Origin: Alnus glutinosa
Taxonomy: Eukaryota; Streptophyta; Magnoliopsida; Fagales; Betulaceae
Direction of reading: 5' to 3'
NCBI RefSeq assembly: GCF_958979055.1
Contig: NC_084893.1
Location: 19,091,454-19,155,453 of the forward strand
DNA: 64,000 nucleotides
This document shows, piece after piece, positions 10,201 to 21,750 of the stretch; the stretch's first letter is position 1, and each line of letters starts with the position of its first letter. The position numbers and the translations under genes are program-made. The notes under the pieces were generated by a model. It did no database searches and had not been told where the DNA came from. It was given only the letters and a program-made list of their open reading frames with translations.

Positions 10201-13200
10201 TTCAAAAAGATGAGAGAATCCATAAAGTCTTCACATGGTTACTCATGTTAAGAAAAATACCAATAAAGACAATCATGCCCAACATTTAAAGCATGAGAAT
10301 AAGGTGTCAATAAAGTATTTTGGCAATCAAGACACTTATTTCTCTTGCAACAATAAAAATTAAGGGCAAATAAAGAAAGATTGCATGAAGTATGAGAAAT
10401 GACTTAAAATAAAAATAATCTCATATATCTAGTATGTCGTGAATCTCTTTTAGTGACTCATTCAAAAATGTTGTGGATTGATTATGGTTTAACAATCCAC
10501 ATTGTCAACAAATGCAGAACGCATGTTTACAATTGAAGGTTATTGGGATTTATAGATTAATTTTAAAATTCAGTTATTTTTTTTACCTCAATAATATTTT
10601 AAATATTCCAAAATTTTCAAGAAGAATTTAATTTATATTTTAGCTTGTTAAATAAAATTTCAATTTTTAACTTGAAATTTTTATTTAGGGTGGAATATTA
10701 GTTGATGGTTTATTAAAATTTATCTATATCCCAACTTTGAAGCAAATTTATTATTTATTTCTGCATATTGATGTTGACGTCAAGTGGAGTCTTGTGAATG
10801 AAAAATGCTCTTATTATGGCATTGGAGATTGAAATATATCTCCATAAAGAAAATAAACGTCAATAAATAATAATTTATTGATTTTGGTACTTGTGTGGAC
10901 TACATAAGGGAAAGCATACCAACAAGACCTCTAAAGATGCCAAAGAGAGCCTTTTGAAATTCTTGAGATGATGCACATTGATAGGTGTTGACCTTTTCAT
11001 ACTCATTGCCTAAATGGTCAGAGATATTTTTTTCTCTTTTAGTGATGACCATATAAGATTTATGTATCTCTATCTTCTAAAATAATAAGGCTAAGGTATT
11101 GAATGTTTTCAATACCTATAAGGTAGAAGAAGAGAAACAACATGAAGATTATAAAATCTGATATAGGCAAAGAGTATTATGGTAAATACACACAAAAGGG
11201 GAATTGATTAGTAATACTAATCTTCTATTACCCTTATAGAGTAAGACTTAAAGACTGTTGTGTATATGTTAAATAGGATTCCATCTAAGGTTGTTCTTAA
11301 GACACCTTTTAAAGTATAATATAGATGGAAGCCAAGTTTAAATTTACACATAAGGGGTTGCCTTGCTAAAAAGGGGATTTATAATCCTTGCCTAAGGAAA
11401 TTAAATTTAAAGACAACCATCGGATCTTTTATAAGCTATACAGTAAACTATAAGGGGTTTTCATGTTTTATTATCCTTCATATAATCCTAGAGTTGTTGA
11501 TTGTAAAATTTCTAGAGGATGTTGAACCTAGTGGGAGTGTTTATCCTCAAAAGTTTTACTTAGAGGAAACACAAGAGTTGACTGAGGCTCCTTCATATGA
11601 AGGATGTTTGATTGAACTTATGGAAAATCAAAATGATTACCTTAAGCTACAATCAATTTTAGAATTGTCAACTCAATTTGAATCTACTTAAACTTTGCAA
11701 AATGCAGAGAAAGTAGAATTAAGAAAATCCTATAGAATACGGAGATCAACAATCTCTAGTAATTATGTTCTATATCTCAAGAGTCTGATTTTGATGTCGA
11801 ACCTAAGGATGATCCAAATTGTTTTTACATGCTATGAGTGGAGATAACTCCACATTGTGGTTCAATGCTAAGAAGTAAAAGATAAAACCATGACTCAAAA
11901 GTCAAGCTAGACTAGTAGCCAATGGTTTTACTCATGAGGAAGTCATTGATTATCATGAAACATTCTCTCCAGTGTCTAAGAATGGTTCATTAAGATAGTC
12001 ATAGCATTAGAGCTACATCAAATGGATGTGAAAACAATTTTCCTGAATGGGGATCTTAAAGATGAGGTTTACATGACACAACCTAAAGTTTTTATAAATA
12101 ATAGTCAGAATGCTTGCAAATCAAAGAATTCTATTTATGGGCTGTGACAGATATCTCATCGGTGATATACTTTCTACAAGGTTATTGCTTCATTGTTTAT
12201 TGAAAATCTTGTTAATTAGTATATATACCTTAAGGTCAGTGGGAGTAAAGTAATCTTTCTAGTCCTATATGTAGATATTATTTTGTAAGTAGTGATTTAA
12301 GTTTCGCTACATAAAGTTTTTCTCACAAAACTTTGAAATGAAGGATTTGGGTGAAACCTCTTATGTCTTTGACATAGATATTCACAAGAGACATAAAGCA
12401 CATTGACATTGTCTCGGAAGGCCTACATTGAATAAGTTTTGGGAAGATTTAGAATGAAGGATTTTGCACATTCAGTAGCAACTAAGAGGGACAAATTTAA
12501 TACATATTAAATGTCCCAAAATGTATTGGAACAAAGGGCAAATGAAAGGTCTTTTGTAAGCATCTGCATTATGCAACCTAATGCAAGCATAGACTTGCAC
12601 TAGATTATAACCATTGGACTAACAGTAAGATTACTAGGTCAATAAAGTGCTGCAAATAAAGTCTTGCAGTATACGCAAGAAACCAAGAAGAATAACTTAA
12701 CTTAAAGATACACTTACTATTTAGTGGTGGTTGGTTATTCATATTTTAAATTTTGCTTAGTTTCTCTCTATTTGGTCTATAGACATCAAGTTATTGTTAA
12801 TAAAGTTTTGTGCACATTTGTTATATTATCCATGAGGATAAAATTAAAGTAGGACCCGAATAACTTATGAGAAGTTTATTCATAAAGTTTGATTGCCCAT
12901 ATAGTGCTCATTTAGAGAATATTTTATATGTAATACATGGAAGGGACGACTTATTATATAAAGTTTTACTGTCATGATTCATGTGTAGTATTCCTTGTGT
13001 GAGTGGGAGGATTTCATGAATGATTGGAATAAATAAAGTAATTGTCATATTGAAGAACCGAACATCATAAGGAATTATGTGTCATAAGGGCCAAGTAGGA
13101 GAATGTAAGAAATTACATAAGTGTCCCTTATGTCATATTTAATTTGATGTAACGTTGACGACTTTTAATTACTGTAACGGTAATTATAATAAATGTATTC

Positions 13201-13538
13201 AATATGATTTAAACGGTTTTTATATTCTACATTATGGTTCATGAAAATAACGGTTTTTATGTTAATTATTCTGATTTAATTCCTTGATGAGAGGAATAAA
13301 ATCAACTAACCATTAAAGATGAGGGTCCCTGGCCTACCTATATAAAGAGCCCTGTGTATCCATCTATTGGCACTCGTAGGCATAGGTCAAAGATCTTCAG
13401 TCTAAATTTTATTTTGCAGAATTTCTGTTTATCGATAAAGCTTCTTCATATTTTTGAGCAAAAATGGTTAGAGGTATTTATATTTAATTCCGCTGCTTAT
13501 TTTATTTAATTAGCATTTTATTTAATATTATGCTTACA
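7242..13538 (+). mobile_element. Ty1-copia LTR retrotransposon, degraded (Copia-1)
   Basis: LTRs at 7242-7852 (lengthened by a MITE) and 13104-13538, both starting TGTA and ending TTACA, with an imperfect 5-bp target duplication (TCTCA/TCTCC). A primer-binding stretch resembling tRNA-Met complements (TAGTATCAGAGC) follows the left LTR. Remnants of reverse transcriptase, such as FLNGDLKDEVYM near 12043, show the copia class and plus orientation. It is a broken fossil with many breaks and no long frame. The LTRs differ by about 5% by hand count, so the insertion is of moderate age, later than LINE-1, in whose 5' region it lies. Confidence 0.85.
7285..7465. mobile_element. MULE-type MITE, 181 bp, inside the left LTR of Copia-1
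   Basis: Inverted termini GAATAATGATTC and GAATCATTACTC enclose a nearly palindromic element with internal CACCTTGCC...GGCAAGGTGG arms. The 9-bp target duplication TTTAATTTA lies at 7276-7284 and 7466-7474. The right LTR of the same element lacks it, giving an empty-site proof. Same family as the MITE at 25930-26102. Confidence 0.9.
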
Positions 13539-14474
13539 TCTCCGTGTGGGTTTGTTACGGTATATTACTTCACGAGCTGCTGCTGTTTTTCTAGATTTTG
13601 GTGTTTCTTGTGTGATTCTGTCAAGATCTTTGGGCTTTGCTCTATAAAAAGAAATGGGTTTGAGATTTTGGTTGCAAATTATCGGGTTTACTTGGTTGCT
13701 GGTTTTGGTTGTAGCTTGAGAAAAACCAACTGATTGGTTGTCTTGATTGGGGTTTTCAGTTGTTTTGGAGGCTCTGAATCTTTAATTGCTGTATTTGCAC
13801 TTGCACGGATTTGTATAGGTGGATTTTTGTATTGGGTTTTCTAGGTTGGCCATTTTATTGGCTGTGCTATTTTGAGTAGGGGAAATGCTGGTACCCACCA
13901 GCATCCCACCAAGCCTACGTGGCTTTTATTTTTTTATTTAGTAAATTCTTTTCATTTTTCAACTGAAAAAGTTTTACTCATTTCTTTTCATTTTTTATCC
14001 CGCGTCTCTCCCTCTCTACTATTTCAAAAAGACAAAAAGCCAAAAACTATTCCTATTCAGAGCATCCACATCAACCTCTCCAAAATTTTCTCCAAATTTA
14101 ACTCAAACAATCTACTTTTTTGATTTTATCTCTTACTTTTGAAAAACTCTATACACAAACTCTCTAAATATTTATCTATTTTAACTAAATATTATATTTT
14201 ATTGGTTTTGAAAATAACTACTTTAACTGTCAAAATTGGTTTCCTTCTCCAACTACTTTAAATTCCCTAGCCTTCATCCAACGCCAACATTAATTCCCTT
14301 CAACAACTAGCCAAGCCACTGTGCTTTAATTAAATTAATTGAACCAACAATTAGCCTGGACTTTTATTGTCTTCAGCAACCAGCTAAGCAACTTCATCAA
14401 ATGTTCTTTAATGTCCAACAACCAACCAAAGAGAGATGAACATCCAAAGTTGTTTTTTTTTTTTTTTTGATAAA

Positions 14475-17400
14475 TGTTGGTACAGTTTCTGGTATGGTGT
14501 GAATCTGCACGTTCTTCTGATGTTCTTCACGCTTCTTAATAATTTTGCAAAACAACAAAAACTAAAGGACCCTTCCGGGGGTCCTCTCCGATGCCGAAAT
14601 TAGCTTCTGTGAGAAAATCATGCTCTGTGCATAAAAATTGAGTCTCCGTTTATACCTGCGGTATGTGCCTATTTATAGGCATAAAGGTAGAGTTAAACCT
14701 AAATTAGGATTCTTGCTCATTGTTGATCTAAAACTGGTTCCAGAGTTCTAATTGGCTTGTGATCCTTTATTAGACTTCTAGTTTGATATCTTACTAGACT
14801 TCTGATCTGATCATTCTTCTTATCTGATTGGACCAAGAGTCCTATCTCAATTCTCTGATTTATCTGAAGTAGTTGCTAAATCTTTATCTCCTCCATGGAT
14901 CGGGTTGAGTGGAATTTATCCCTAACAGTTACCCCCAAATTCCCTTATCCGAAGCTTGCTTGAATAATGGGAATTTCATGTCTAAGGAAACCCGAGCTTT
15001 GTCTCCTTCGGAAAACCTGCTAACCTGCAAAACCTGAGGGTTAAATCTTACCCCCCATTACCTTCTTGTTTTTCCTTAGGGTTTTCTCCCTAACTCCTGA
15101 AAAACCTGCAAAACCCGAGGTTAAATCCAACCCCGTGGCTTTCTTTATTTCTTTCCTCGGCTAGGACTAATTCAAGACTCTCATCTAGGACTGATCCGAG
15201 ACTCTTCTTACTCTCGGCTAGGACTGATCCGAGACTCTCGGCTAGGATTGATCCGATACTCTCGGCTAGGACTGATCTGATACTCTCGGCTAGGACTGAT
15301 CCGATAGTTTTCTTCTTTTTCTCGGCTAGGACTGATCCGAGAGTTTTCTTCTTATTCTCGGCTAAGACTGATCCGAGAGTTTTCTTCTTGCTCTTGGCTA
15401 GGACTGATCCAAGAGTTTTTACCTGCAAAAGAAGCGACATCAACGGGTTCCCGGTCCCTAGACTGGGAACACTCTGATGCTTAAGTCAGCTCTATTCTTT
15501 TATTTTGAAAATACTTATTCCCAAAATCTGAAGAATTTTCTGTCTTTTATTATAACTAATCTGAGTTAAAAATAAAAGTCTAGTTCTTTGCAAACATAAA
15601 TGCTAAAAATAAAAGTCTAACCTGAAATTCCCGAGAGTCATTTCTACATGATAACGGGTAGATTCTGTTGTTGCCTCGGCTCTCTATGCCGTGGGCTTCT
15701 GCTTCCTCGGTCCTCTCTTCTTTCCACGTCACCTCGGGGATCAGTCTCCTGATGCCTCTCCTCTAGCTGAGGACGGTCTCGGGGATAGTAATCCCGTGGC
15801 TGCTGATCTCAGGGCTAATAGTCCTGATGATTCCGAGGCCTGTTATTTCCTGGCTGGTTTCGTTGCTCTCCCAAGAACCGAACCAGCTTGCCATTCTTTA
15901 TGAATTCTTAAATTAACAACCTTAGGGTTACGCACCCCTCAATGTAATGACCTGCTTGTTTATGAAAATCACAATACTTGCCTGCATTCCTGTAAGGAGG
16001 ATTACCTGGTATCTTTTGTGGTTCCCGAAACGCCGGATCTCTTTTGATCTCCATAAGGACTTCTGATATCTCGGCATTGAGAGGTGTAAAGTTGTAATCT
16101 TTGAACTTCTTTACCTGCCTCTACTCTTCCCCATCAGCTTTTCTGAATTCTTTCCTTTCCTTTTCTGGGGCTGTCTCTCGGGGTAACCTAGAACTGGCCA
16201 TAGACTTCAACGTCTCTTCCTGATTGATGTATTCTTCTACTCTATCCATTAGGCCATGCAAGGTACTTGGTTGCTTTCGGACCAACTTCTTCATCAAAGG
16301 CTCCTCGGGTGAAACTCCCTGATAAATGGCAGCAAAGATCATATCCTTGGTCGGATCTTCGACCGTAACCTTCTCTCGGTTGAACCGAGCCACAAACTCC
16401 TTAAGACTCTCATTGCTCTACTGGTGCAACGATAGCAAATATCCCGAAGGCTTCTTCTTTGTCCGGAAAGCTAGAAATTCCGTTAGGAATATTTTGGACA
16501 ACTCCTTGAACTGATCAACAGAATTCGGGGGCAGCTTCCTGAACCAGTCCCAGGCATTCCCCGAAAGAGTAAGAGGGAAGGCCCGACACGCTACTTCATC
16601 GGGTGTCCCGTGAAGGTCTAGATGAGCTCAAAAATTCTCTAGGTGATCCAGGGGATCTCCGTCTCTTGCATAACTTAGAATTTGGGGTCCCTTAAACTTC
16701 TCGGGAAGCCGATAGTCTGCTACCCATCTGGTGAAGGGTGAGTCTGTACCCATTAGGAGTTTGTCCACCACTACGGATCTGCTTTTGTCCTTTCTTTCCA
16801 TCTCCATGTACGTGCACCTTCTCTCCAGCTCGGCAATAACTCTGCTCAAATCTCCTTGGCGATCATCCTCCCTCCGAGGATTAGTGTTGTTGTTGTGATC
16901 TTCTTCCTCACGCTCATCCCTGTTCATCTCGGGATTGGGCTGTCCCGGAATTCTGTGCAACAATTCGGCATTCTGCTGTGTTAAGGATTCAATCTAGGCT
17001 TCCAACGTTGCTATGCGATCTTGATCTCCACCCCCTCGGGGGAGGGAACGGTAGAGGCTAGGGATTATTCTGAATAACTGGCTCCATTCGGACCATGGGC
17101 TCTCGGTTGGTCTGGCTTCCGGAACGTGTGTTCATCACCATGCTAGATCTTCTTTTTCTTTTACGAGGAAAGAATAATCGTTTCCCATAGACGGCGCCAA
17201 ACTGTTGGTGTAGTTTCTGGTATGGTGTGAATCTGCACGTTCTTCTGATGTTCTTCACGCTTCTTAATAATTCTGCAAAACAACAAAAACTAAGGGACCC
17301 TTCCGGGGGTCCTCTCTGATGCCTAAATTAGCTTCTGTAAGAAAATAATGCTCTGTGCATAAAAATTGAGTCTCCGTTTATACGGTTATACTTGGGGTAT

Positions 17401-17645
17401 GAGCCTATTTATAGGCATAGAGGTAGAGTTAAACCTAAATTAGGATTTTTGCTCATTGTTGATCTAGAACTGGTGCCAAAGTTCTAATTGGACTGTGATC
17501 CTTTATTAGCTTCTAGTCTGATATCTTATTAGACTTCTGATCTGATTGGACCAAGAGTCCTATCCCAATTCTCTGATTTATTTGAAGTAGTTGCTAAATC
17601 TTTATCTCTTCCGTGGATCGGGTTGAGTGGAATTTATCCCCAACA
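14475..17645 (-). mobile_element. Gag-only LTR retrotransposon fossil (TR-GAG/LARD-like)
   Basis: LTRs at 14475-14927 and 17203-17645 (about 450 bp, TGTTGG...AACA in plus orientation), flanked by a 5-bp target duplication ATAAA at 14470-14474 and 17646-17650. Read on the minus strand, a primer-binding region TTTGGCGCCGTCTATGGGAA follows the 5' LTR at about 17181-17200, and a G-rich polypurine tract precedes the other LTR. The interior is only about 2.3 kb and codes for a Ty3-type gag relative. No protease, reverse transcriptase or integrase is seen, so mobility would have depended on another element. The LTRs differ by about 5-6% (hand count). The gag frame is broken. Confidence 0.85.
15090..16963 (-). 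pseudogene. Gag-like remnant of the nested LTR element
   Basis: Minus-strand frames across this interval and upstream to about 17258 show a retrotransposon gag domain, for example DPLDHLENF near 16630-16660 and EYINQEETLKSM near 16200-16230. The downstream part (about 15155-15430) is a tandem peptide repeat built on GSVLAES or LGSVLAEKKKK, from a 20-33 bp DNA repeat with the core CTCGGCTAGGACTGATCCGA. The repeat may be a spacer or nucleic-acid-binding tail, or simple repeat expansion. It is a broken fossil. Confidence 0.7.
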
Positions 17646-18851
17646 ATAAAGAACGTCCAACATTGTTGTCTTGTTGAGGAGAAGATGAATTTATTGATAA
17701 TAAATAAGGCATGACAAATATCAAACAAAACAGCTGGACATTGCTTTAATACCCATCTAGTGTCCCGGTTCAGGAAAAAGGTCGAGCATTTGAGCTGCAA
17801 CCCTTTAAAACCACAGAAAAAACCGAGCTGTTATGAACATATCTGATACACGTACAACCCAGAAGACCAATTAGATCTAGAACTAAAATCAGCTCAAATG
17901 ACTCAAAACCTAAGTAAAGCATAAAAACCCAACAGATCTAAACCAAAATCCTAATAGCCAAAGGAAAAAACACATCGTCCTCCTCAATGTCTTGGGTCTC
18001 GCTGGGTAAACCAAAATCAAAATCCCGATCGAACTGGGTCTCGCTGCAAACGGGGTGGAGCTCCGCTGTCGTCCTCTTCATTGTTCACGCTCTCCTTCGA
18101 ACTCTCCTCGCTGCCTCTTGCAACTCAAGTTAAGCGCATGGTCGTTGGTCTCTTGCTTCTCCACCGAAGAACTGGGGTTTTCTGTGGAAAGAACTGAAGG
18201 GGAAGGCGGGAATAGAAAAAAAAATTGTTAAAAAACTCAATAGAGAATACAATTTGTGAGCTAGATTTGTAGTGAGAATCTGACAAGAGATAAATTAGAG
18301 AAACAATATAGAGTTTGATGCAGCATGCTTATTGAAGGTATTCTCCAAATTTTGGAGAAAAGTTTGAAATAGCTAGCTTGATATGGATGCTCTCACATTT
18401 AGAATCTTCTGTGGTCCCCCATCTCTCTTGCCGGAAAAGTTTCGCTAGAAAAGTTGCCATTTTTATCGGAAAATCTCTCCATTTTCCCCAAAAAAAAGTC
18501 TTCATTGTTTCAGCTAGACCTCTCGTTCTCCTCGGACTCTCCTTCCCCCAAAATTTTCCCCCATTTCCGGTGCCGACCACCGTCCCCCTCCCCCACCAAA
18601 CGGCCGACACCGCCCCCCCCCCCCAAACCACTGATCTCGACCCGCAATCTTCATAGATCGAACCCATTTCTCAAATCTCCACCGTCCCGCTCCCCCCCGA
18701 CCGAGCGCCGGCCACCAACCCACCGACCGAGCTCCGCCCATCTCTGACCAGTACTCTCTCTCGTTTCTTTCTCAGCTTCCTTTCTCGTTGCAGACCTGCC
18801 GACCGCCACCCATTGGAGCACCGCCCAGCCGACCAGGAGCGCCGACCACCG

Positions 18852-18853
<2 letters not shown>

Positions 18854-18899
<46 letters not shown>
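18854..18899. repeat. (TC)n microsatellite
   Basis: Uninterrupted TC dinucleotides of about 23 units in MULE-2 subterminal DNA, followed by further CT-rich sequence to about 18965. Long arginine/glutamate or serine/leucine frames across it are translation artefacts of the repeat. Confidence 0.97.
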
Positions 18900-18905
<6 letters not shown>

Positions 18906-19154
18906 ATCTTTCTCCATGGCCGGCCACTCTGGATTTTTGTTGTGTTTTTTTTTTCTCTCTCTCTCAGCAGCCGGTCACTGCTTGTCAACGTTGTGATTTT
19001 TTTTTTTTCTCTTTTTGCTATCCTCAACGTTCAGGGAGATTCCAAACAGGTAATTTTTTCAAACTTACTTTTTATTATTATTTAATTTTCTCTGCAATTT
19101 AAGATTTGCTTGTGAGATTAATTATTTGTGGTGGCTAAGTTCTTTTGAAGCGAA

Positions 19155-19185
<31 letters not shown>

Positions 19186-19491
19186 AATCTTTACTAGATT
19201 TTTTAATGTTTGGATAATATCAAATAGATTTGCATAGTGAAATTAATTGATTATTTTCGATACAAGTTGTCCCAGTAAATTATGGTTAATTTAGAAGCCA
19301 TTTATGGACTTAGCTTGTGAAATTGAAATTAATTGGTTTTGATGATCGGATTTTCATCAGGAGGTTGAAATTACGGAGAAAAAAATTAAATGAATGAATA
19401 AATTAAATCCCTTTTGGAGCATGTTCATGGATGAAATTTACTGTGGTTATTTCCTTCTAAAAGTGGAGGTAACGAGTAAGTTATCCTAAAC

Positions 19492-19903
19492 AGTGGCTCG
19501 TGCTGTGTGACAGCGCTGATCAGGAAAGGGAACCTTGTTGTATCTAAAGTTGGTGACTGTCGTGCTGTTATGAGCAGAGGTGGTGATGGTGAGGGACAGT
19601 ATTGAGGCCACGGTAAGTGTTTGTGAATCAATTTTTCATTGCTGAAATCTTGTGTTACTTGCATGTATCACGTTTCATTGCCTTCGGTCTGAAAAATGGG
19701 TTGTTTTGAATTTCATTTTGTAGGGTGGCTATGTTGATTTTTGCCATGGTGCTTGGAGAATTCAAGGATCTCTGGCTGTGTCTAGAGGGATTGGTGATCG
19801 GCACCTTAAACAATGGGTCATAGCAGAGCTGGATACAAAAGTCCTTAGAATCAAACCTGAATATGAGTTCTTAATCTTAGCATTGGATGGTTTATGGGAT
19901 AAG
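19492..19903 (+). pseudogene. Captured PP2C gene fragment (AP2C-type phosphatase), two exons
   Basis: The first exon-like block (19492-about 19612) reads VTALIRKGNLVVS and then VGDCRAVMSRGG, the central motif of clade B type 2C protein phosphatases such as Arabidopsis AP2C1, which dephosphorylate MAP kinases. It ends near a donor-like CGGTAAGT. The second block (19724-19903) starts after TTTGTAG, reads GGYVDF, then SLAVSRGIGDRHL and LILALDGLWDKV, and ends at AAG|GTATGG. The GDCRA and GLWDK motifs surround the metal-binding core. The segment joining them in real PP2Cs (DHRPSREDE region) is missing, a stop follows the first block, and both ends of the gene are absent, so no phosphatase can be made. 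Intron borders are kept, so capture was from genomic DNA. Confidence 0.85.
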
Positions 19904-21740
19904 GTATGGTTTCTTTTCCTTTCCATTTTCTTTTATCTTAGCATCGGGCGCTATATTTGATGTTCCCGTTAACTGCAGAGTAGGAAATCAAACTGACATA
20001 TTGGTTGAGGAAATATTCATTCTTTGTTTGTCCTGTTCATAAGTGGTTTTGATCACAAATTGGATGGAGAGATATAATAGTGGCGGTGGTGGAAGGTGAT
20101 TTTTTTTTTTTTAATTATTATTTAGAGTAACCTGATTATTTGTTGTAGATATTTGACATAATTCTGGAGATTTTTACAATCATAGCTAAAGGAGATTCAA
20201 AATAGTCAGATACTTGTATTATTCTTTATTTATACACACCTCCAATAACCCTTCATATATTTCAGTTTATTCTTTTAGAATATTTGTACCTTTCTTCTAC
20301 CTTCTATTGGCTAGTTTTTGCTTAACATCTGCACTAACTATCGACTGGTGCTGAGAATAGCCAATGGTGATTTTGTTTTGACTACCAAGAAGTTAAAAAA
20401 AAGGGCCTGCTAATTGGTGCTCTAAAAAGAGGTAGTTAATGGGTTTACCAATGGTTTTATGGTGATTAGGCGGTGATGTTTATTGATGGTTTTGCATTCT
20501 CCAAAGCAGCAATTATTTAGTAAAAAATATAACCAAAGGAGCCACCAAAAATTGCAAATGCCTACCGCTTTATTTCATGCCAAAGGCCAATAACAAAAGA
20601 ATGCGTGGAAGTGTTAAAAAACGAGGAGAAAGCAAGTGCATTTTTGTGAAGTTTTACAACAAAGTCATACACTTTAATTGAACTACTCCCAACTAATCCA
20701 ATTGAATTCGAAAATCATTTTAATTTGTGTAAATAATTATTCACAAATATGCCTTTGAAATCGCTTTGTGACTGGAAGTGTCCTGACACTAAAATTTCAA
20801 ACAAAATGTACATACCCAAATTCAAATTGCATCTTTAGAAATTTTAATACCAACACTAAAAATTTCAAACAAAATGTACATGCCCAAATCCAAAATATGC
20901 ATCACATACAAGATGACATTGAAATTCTTACCTGTGGAATGGTTCAAATCAAACTAATTACAAAAGAAACTCCACTACTTAGCCATCAACACTTTCATAT
21001 TATGTTTTCAATGCCCCCACGAGAAGTTACCTCTTCAAAAAAGTCAACTATCTAGAGAATAACTTAAATATGTTACAATCAAAAAAATTACATGACTATG
21101 ATAGTAAGAATATTTCACAAAATTACATAACCTGACCATGATAGGAGTACAATTATAATAACTTTAGAACTATTTAGAGGTCATGATTATGGAATTGATG
21201 ACATTGATAAAAAAATGAATATTTGAAAGCTCAACACCAGCTTGTAAGGGCAAGGTACTTTGATGGTTGAGAATGTTATAGACTTGAAATAAGATGGGTT
21301 GCACATGCAATGCAATCGTTGGGTCGGTTGTAAGGGGGGTTGTTGATATCACAAGCTAATTGCCACAGAAGGTAGAGCAGTAGTCCTTGACTCAGAGGGA
21401 GAGGAACTACAGACAATATCCATTGTAGATCAACCTGAAAAGAAAGCTTTCGTTGCATCAATCACATGCGTATATTCAAATGTCAAAAAAAAAAAAAAAA
21501 AAACCCATAAATTTTCACATATTGTGAACATAGCCAAGACACAATGGACAAATCACATCTCGAAAGGGCTATGTGGAAAGCCTGTTCAAAATTGTGCTCA
21601 TATTCCAATTTTAATAACTTCCTTGTTACATCAACGGTCACCTCAACCTAATACACAAATGAGACAACCCAAAGTTTGAAAAGATTTTAAAAATGGCATC
21701 AAGTAAATCGTCATATTTGTTCACATATCAATGAAAATAC
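19904..21740. other. MULE-2 interior without recognisable gene
   Basis: AT-rich sequence between the PP2C fragment and the transposase. A short tandem duplication is visible at about 20784-20893: two units of roughly 76 bp sharing TTTCAAACAAAATGTACAT. No frame longer than about 95 codons and no recognised motif. Confidence 0.6.
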
Positions 21741-21750
21741 CTGAGTATGA

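Larger units (their letters stand above)
14060..18392. mobile_element. TIR element with a 3-bp TSD nested in the left TIR of MULE-2
   Basis: Starts GAGCATCCACATCAACC and ends with the inverse TGATATGGATGCTC. It is flanked by TCA at 14057-14059 and 18393-18395. Without it the MULE-2 TIR reads straight through from CCTATTCA to CATTTAGAATC, as in the right TIR. The 3-bp duplication and TIR style suggest a PIF/Harbinger-like non-autonomous element, but no transposase is seen, so the class is tentative. Without the LTR element inside it, the length is about 1.16 kb. The right part (17646-18392) is AT-rich with a GC-richer block at 17990-18150 and no recognisable gene. Confidence 0.75.

Noticed and set aside
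18329-19102. Arg/Glu-rich and Ser/Leu-rich frames
   Set aside because: Translations of the (TC)n microsatellite and of GC-rich MULE subterminal DNA.
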